Shown piece after piece: positions 59,234 through 64,000 of a stretch of DNA of 64,000 bases. Position 1 is the stretch's first letter. Every line of letters starts with the position of its first letter. The notes below the pieces were generated by a model. It made no database searches, was not told the origin of the DNA, and saw only the letters and a program-made list of their open reading frames with translations. The translations under genes were made by a program, and so were the position numbers. The stretch comes from Sclerotinia nivalis. Taxonomy: Eukaryota; Ascomycota; Leotiomycetes; Helotiales; Sclerotiniaceae. Location: the NCBI GenBank assembly GCA_029531795.1, contig JAPEIS010000001.1, positions 3,100,001 through 3,164,000 of the forward strand, read 5' to 3'.

Positions 59234-59614
59234 ATCCTAATGATAGAACTATTCATGATAAATAGCGAAGTCCCCATACCCTAATCGGATAGCTATCAAG
59301 CGTCCTAGAAAACTTCTGGGTAGAACAAGTTCTTTAGAGAATTTCAATAACGAATGGATCTCCAAAGCTTTGTAGAATAAAGGGATCATCATCGACCACA
59401 GCTTATCAATAGCTTTCTGTCGTGAGCCTTTGGTTTCTCTTCTGAGTCCTGTATACAAGAAATCTGATTCGGGTTGTTCAAGGGCGACTCCTACCTTCGC
59501 TGCTTTATCAGCTGCCTCATTCTTTGCTACGTCTTTGTGTCCTGAGACCCATCGAATACGTATCGTACTATGCCTCCAGCTTGATACCAGCCTTCGGAAG
59601 GATGTGAAGGTTTC

Positions 59615-59974
59615 CTATAAGGAACCTGTAGAGTTCGAGAGAAACCGTACCGCTACTTCGATATTATCAAGATAGATCCAGATATTCGAGGCCATTCTGG
59701 TTTCTAATAGAGCAATTGCGGCTTTAAGATCTTCGAGTGTTGCTTCAACTTCTACATCGTACACTTCCTTACATTTGCCTATTGCGAAACTGATTTCGCA
59801 AAGTTTGCATCCATCTAAATATCCGACAACGCTATATCCTGTATTTCTGTTCGTTTGTTTCGATCCGTCAATGAAAACCACAATGTTATCTCGTAGAAGC
59901 AGACTATAGAACTCGTTGAAGTCGTTTGCAGTATTCCCTTTGCTTCGACTGTTGGAGCTATTTATACAATTCAA
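59615..59974 (-). pseudogene. RNase H domain of LINE B ORF2
   Basis: It carries VVFIDGSKQTNRNTGYSVVG, DVEVEATLEDLKAAIALLE and IWIYLDNIEVAVRFL, giving the first Asp, the Glu and the third Asp of the RNase H active site in order. This active site looks intact. Confidence 0.8.
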
Positions 59975-60547
59975 GGTTTGTTCCCTTAATTCAGTTTCTA
60001 GTTATTTCGATGCTACTAAAGGATTGATCTGTTTTGATAATGGAAGGGACAGTATTCTTCTGGTATATCGGGTTTTGAATGTATCACGATCTTCTCGTAT
60101 CCAATCTGCTCTTTACGTTAAAAGATGATAAGGGTCGAATCTCTTTGTTCTAATCGTTGTTGCTACAACGATGCTGTCGAGTTCGATCTCAGGGGGTCTG
60201 AGTCCTGATTCTCGGTAAAGGGTAGCTGTATTTATTGTTTTCCAAATTGGCAGAATTGCTTTGGCACATTCCAGAGTCACTTTAATTAGGATGTTGATAT
60301 GAGCGTTTACTCCATTATTTATTCTGTATTCTTTCCCAAAACGTATCCTTCCCGGCCATCAGGTTTCCGCTTTGTAGTATGCCTTTTTGAGTATGTATAC
60401 TTCGGCCGCTTGTCGAAGTAAATTGGCTGGAACGCCCCTCATCGAATTGCCCAAAGATTTGAGAGCCTTGACGATTACCATTGCCTTCGCTACGAGTTCT
60501 CTCACATGCTATTTGAAGGAAAGTTTCTTGTCGAATAGGATTCCGAG

Positions 60548-61100
60548 CTATCTAAAGTATGGTCTCCCGTTATTTAATTCTTTGATCGTGAGATCCCCTA
60601 TTGGGACTGTCGAAGTTGTACTTGAGTTCTGATCCGTTTTTCGTTTCGAGAAATAGATCAATTCGGATTTGCCTGGATCGAAAATAATCCCTTCCGAGAT
60701 ACCCCAAAAGAGAATCTCGTTGATCATAAAAGTAAGATATTTGACATTATCGGCCAGAGAGTTTGAAATTGTTACAATAACAATATCATCTGCATATCCG
60801 AATTTGATCGTATTCTTTCCCATTCTGAAGATCGGAGCGATATACAACATGAAGAGAATTGGTAAGATAAGGGATCTTTGAAGGAACCCACAATCAATTT
60901 CTGTTTTTGAATCGATGATCCTGTCTAATCGGACTTGTATAGATCTCTCTGTGACAAAGGAGGTTAACCATTTGATCAGATTATATAGCTATCCTTGTTC
61001 GCGTAATCTGTGTATAAGTTGGTCTGGGAGAATTGCATCGAAAGCTCCTTTGATGTTTAGTGTTAGCAAAGAAACTAATTCATTTATACTAAGGGATTAT
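60548..61100 (-). pseudogene. Reverse transcriptase domain of LINE B ORF2
   Basis: An open piece (60850-60548) holds IKFGYADDIVIVTIS, with the catalytic YADD intact. Upstream in the same direction are LILPILFMLYIAPIF (after motif B), WLTSFVTERSIQVRL and GAFDAILPDQLIHRL (motif A), separated by one or more stops. More complete than in family A. Confidence 0.8.
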
Positions 61101-61851
61101 TCAATGTTGTAAGTAAGATATATCGTTAGATCAATTGCTGATCTCAAAGGAAGGGCTCCAAATTGATGCGTGGTTATAACTTTGTAGGTGATTGATGTCC
61201 AGGATATCTGTCTGGCAACCAACTGTTCTAGTCCCTTGCCTAGTACTGATAGGAGAGCGATAGATCTGTACGATCTCGGGGTCGATAAGTCTGCCTTGTT
61301 GGGCTTGGGTATGATAGCTAGGATCGCGCTCCGAAAGAGTTTCGGATGATAGCCGATATCTAGATAGCTGTGAAATAATATAATGATATATGATTCAATG
61401 AGTGACCAGGCTTCCTTCAGTATCGCTATTGGGAGCTCGTCTGCCTTTGGGGTTGTATTCCCTGCTTTGAGGATGGCGTTCTATATTGAAGAATTGTTAA
61501 TGATTGGGGGGGGGGTAGGGAAATGAATGAGACTGTGGAGCAATCGATAGGGATGTTTTTTATTTCAATTGTTCTTTTTAGGAGGTTGTTGATTAGGATT
61601 CTTTGTTTGGCTAAGATAGTCATTGTTAATGGCGAGTTGGGCATCAAAGGGTTCTTCAAAGGGGATGAGTGGAAGGACCCTGTAGTCCTGTGCCACCTAG
61701 TCATTGCAAAAACGTCTTTGGCCTATTATACCTGATCCATTTTTGTACGATAGAAGGATCTCTGTGCTTTCCTAATCGTTTTTCTGAATTCGCTTTTACT
61801 TGATATTTGATGATGGTACTGGATGCGAGCATCACTATATTCAGTATTCCA

Positions 61852-62793
61852 TCACGGTTGTCCTTTGTTTTGGCCTGTTGTTCTTTTGGCTGCTCCGTTA
61901 TAAGCGTTGTGAATTGCCGATATCAGATTTTCAGTATACAAATCGAGGTCCTGTTCATTTCTTGGGGCCTCTTTGATTGTAATCAGGTTCGTTTCCAGAA
62001 GGAGTTTGAAAAGGGTAGAGTCCAGGCTTTTGAGCCTCAACTGTCCTGTAGTGTATTGTTGTTCTGTTTCCCAGGGGATTTCGGTTATGAGTGGGAAGTG
62101 GTCCGATGTGATGTCCAGATGGGTTGCCACCTTTGTATTGAGTCCCATTTGAGTTAGTACATTGGAACCGAAGGTTAGGTCTAGGATATTGCCAGCTGTG
62201 TATGTAGGTTTGTCAATCTCAGATGAGAAGGTCAGTTGTAAACTGTCCAATTATTTGGTAAAGGGGGAGGCTCTTGAAAAGTGGGTGCCCTTGTAGGAAG
62301 GTTGCCAAAAAGGATGTAACAAATTAAAGTTTCCGTATAGAAATGTATTTCCTGTAAAGAAAGTGTTTAGAATATTTATAAAAATCTGAATAGTTAATTG
62401 TGTTTGGGTTGAAGTTCCACGGGGGGAGTTATATATATTAATAATATTGATTTTGTGATTGAGTTTGTTTTCTAGTTGGAGGAAAAGTATATTCGAAAGG
62501 GAGTGTGGATCTTCAATGAGAGGTTTGATTTGAATGATGGGGATGTCTAATTCTTTGCGAATATATGAGATCATTCTAGGACGTTCGCTTTCTTCCCAAT
62601 TGTCTATAGGAGAGTAGCACTGATATATTGGGTGCCATTTGATTAACCGACGGGAAAGGTCTTGTGATATATATAATTCCTGTATAAGGATAATGTCGAT
62701 ATTTTTATTGTATACTATTGAAAGTATTATTTCGTATGTAGTTGTACTTCTACCTGTATTAATTTGAAAAATGGAAATATATTGTTTACTCAT
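61852..62793 (-). pseudogene. Start and endonuclease domain of LINE B ORF2
   Basis: ORF2 starts at ATG 62793-62791. The endonuclease reads ISIFQINTGRSTTTYEIIL, IDIILIQELYIS, INIINIYNSPRGTS and FLYGNFNLLHPFW. A TAA at 62251-62253 interrupts it, and the same frame then resumes (LDSLQLTFSSEIDKPTYTAG, DITSDHFPLITE). TAA is one C-to-T step from CAA. Confidence 0.8.
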
Positions 62794-64000
62794 TATTGTA
62801 CGAATTAAAAAATTCAATCGCCTTTGGGGTAGCAAATCTGGTGGAGCGGGTCGTAGATGGAGGTGCTCTCAAGGAGGGTTGTAAGGGAAGGGTGTAAGAT
62901 CTAAAGGGGGTAGATTCTTCTGCTGTAATGTTTATATCGTCGGTTGATTTAGGGGTTGTTGTTGTTTTTGATACCGAAATATATTCAGCTTTGTTTCGAG
63001 TATTGCTTATAGCAAGGCTTGCTGTTCTTTTGATTTCACTTTTTTGTTCTTTAGTGAAGCTTTTCCCTTGATTAGCATAAAAGGGGCATTTTTTGTTATC
63101 TACTGTATATAAGCCGTGGCAGTGTAAACAACGAAATGGACAGGCATGTTTGCCTTGTGTATTGCATCTATTCGAATGTTTGTACTCCTTGTAATCTGTA
63201 GCGCCGCAAAGGCGGCATTTGTTGGCTTTGGTACAGCTTTTTTCGTTATACTAGTTCCAGCATTTGCTGCATTGGATGATCTTGTACTTTCGGACCATTG
63301 GTCGGGCAATGGTTGTATATCCGAAAATATGTAAGGTTTTCGGGATTTGTTCCATTTTGATGTTGTATAGAAAGTTGACGAACCAATCGTAGATCGAGTT
63401 GGACTTGTCTGCTTTGTTGTTTGGTATTTCTGCTACTGAAAGTAGAGTGATGTGTGTTAGTTCCTTAATGGTTGTGGATAGCATTTCTGGTGCTACGTTG
63501 TCGACCGTGTATTGATTGTCTTCGAAGTACCCAATTCGTCTGGGGACGTTGGAGACCCAGTATGAGAGCCATTGTATGTTTCGTTCTACTCGTACTTTCT
63601 TGGCCGGAGAGTCAAAGTAGGTACGGATAGTCTGTATTTGAGATTCCAGTATATTGATGGAGTCTGATTTGTAAGGACAAAATGCAAGTCCTGACTTTGT
63701 GTATTGCACTTCTTTAAGGGCTGCATTATATACTCCTAGTTGATTCTTGAGGCTGGTGTAGATAGCGTAAATATACATGTCCTTCGTCGGATGGTTGGAT
63801 GGGAGTCGGACGAAGAGTCTATTATCCTCGTCGTTTCTTCGGATGTTCTTGTCTTTTGTAGCCGAGGACTTGTCCTTGGGTTTTTCAAGGTGGTTGTAGT
63901 GTGTGTGTGTGTGTGATATTTTTCGTCCGAGGCTCTGTGCGAAGCATAGGCCTCAAATTCCCAATTGGGATAAAGGACGTCAGGGGAGGAAGGCCCCTGG
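62786..64000 (-). pseudogene. ORF1 (gag-like, zinc knuckles) of LINE B, truncated by window edge
   Basis: The frame enters from the right edge (RLFVRLPSNHPTKDMYIY is typical of Tad ORF1) and runs to a TAA at 62788-62786. It contains one internal TAG at 63253-63251, inside the first zinc knuckle (IIQCSKCWN then stop). Further knuckles follow: KCRLCGATDYKEYKHSNRC and ACPFRCLHCHGLYTVDNKKC. These bind RNA. Apart from that stop the frame is open across about 400 codons. Confidence 0.8.

Larger units (their letters stand above)
58889..64000 (-). mobile_element. Tad-clade LINE, family B, better preserved, 5' end beyond window
   Basis: On the minus strand the order is ORF1 (gag-like, running off the right edge), overlapping ORF2 (endonuclease, reverse transcriptase, RNase H, C-terminal Cys/His motif) and a poly(A) tail seen as about 28 T at 58889-58916. 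Base composition is near the surrounding genes, far less AT-rich than family A. A limited number of stops and frameshifts interrupts it. Confidence 0.88.

Noticed and set aside
1..64000. CRISPR arrays, operons, bacterial-type signals
   Set aside because: Spliceosomal introns and fungal gene families show nuclear eukaryotic DNA; no direct-repeat/spacer pattern was found.

Overview
The window reads as nuclear DNA of a filamentous ascomycete. Genes carry short (about 48-100 bp) GT-AG introns with ACTAAT/CTAAC-type branch sites. The gene set is fungal: DUF4470/MYND protein, microbial expansin, UstYa-like and SAT4-like fragments, Tad-clade LINEs. AT-rich, stop-riddled transposons look like the outcome of repeat-induced point mutation (RIP). 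Several hypothetical proteins resemble Leotiomycetes (Botrytis/Sclerotinia-like) proteins from memory; that placement is unverified.

Layout. 0-3.8 kb: a CCCH zinc-finger gene running off the left edge and a four-exon MYND/DUF4470 gene, both minus. 4.7-14.3 kb: a decayed full-length PDR-type ABC transporter (minus), then two divergent cytochrome P450 genes (plus); the first P450 is intact and the second has a one-base frameshift. 16.4-19.4 kb: a Trp-rich repeat protein, a convergent minus gene with an internal stop, and a tiny Myb/SANT-like protein. 21.6-25.2 kb: a co-oriented pair, a medium-chain dehydrogenase/reductase and a luciferase-like flavin monooxygenase, both intact with clear introns. 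27.5-28.4 kb: a secreted expansin-like protein. 29.3 kb: an intron-containing tRNA (probably His), followed by a heavily mutated Tad-like LINE (29.5-35.5 kb). 38.9-39.5 kb: a gene with an acidic tandem-repeat tail. 42.2 kb: an intron-containing tRNA-Ala(UGC) with a truncated copy of the same LINE family beside it. 43.7-49.0 kb: decayed metabolic accessory genes (a methyltransferase with a frameshift, a SAT4-like fragment, a UstYa-like pseudogene) and a poorly resolved hypothetical gene. 49.45-50.26 kb: an 810-bp foldback/MITE element flanked by TA. 51.6-52.2 kb: a hypothetical gene. 55.1-57.0 kb: a C2-domain protein. 57.9-58.5 kb: a second MITE copy broken by another insertion. 58.9-64.0 kb: a better-preserved second LINE with overlapping ORF1 and ORF2.

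How the parts relate. The ABC transporter with two P450s, and the methyltransferase with UstYa-like and SAT4-like pieces, look like remnants of two secondary-metabolism neighbourhoods; no backbone synthase was seen in either. Housekeeping-type genes are intact while accessory genes carry stops, frameshifts and deletions, several of the stops being explainable as C-to-T changes at CpA. No clearly unprecedented system is evident. The most original leads are the foldback element family with its nested insertion, the LINE ends lying near tRNA genes, and the ORF1/ORF2 overlap in the second LINE.
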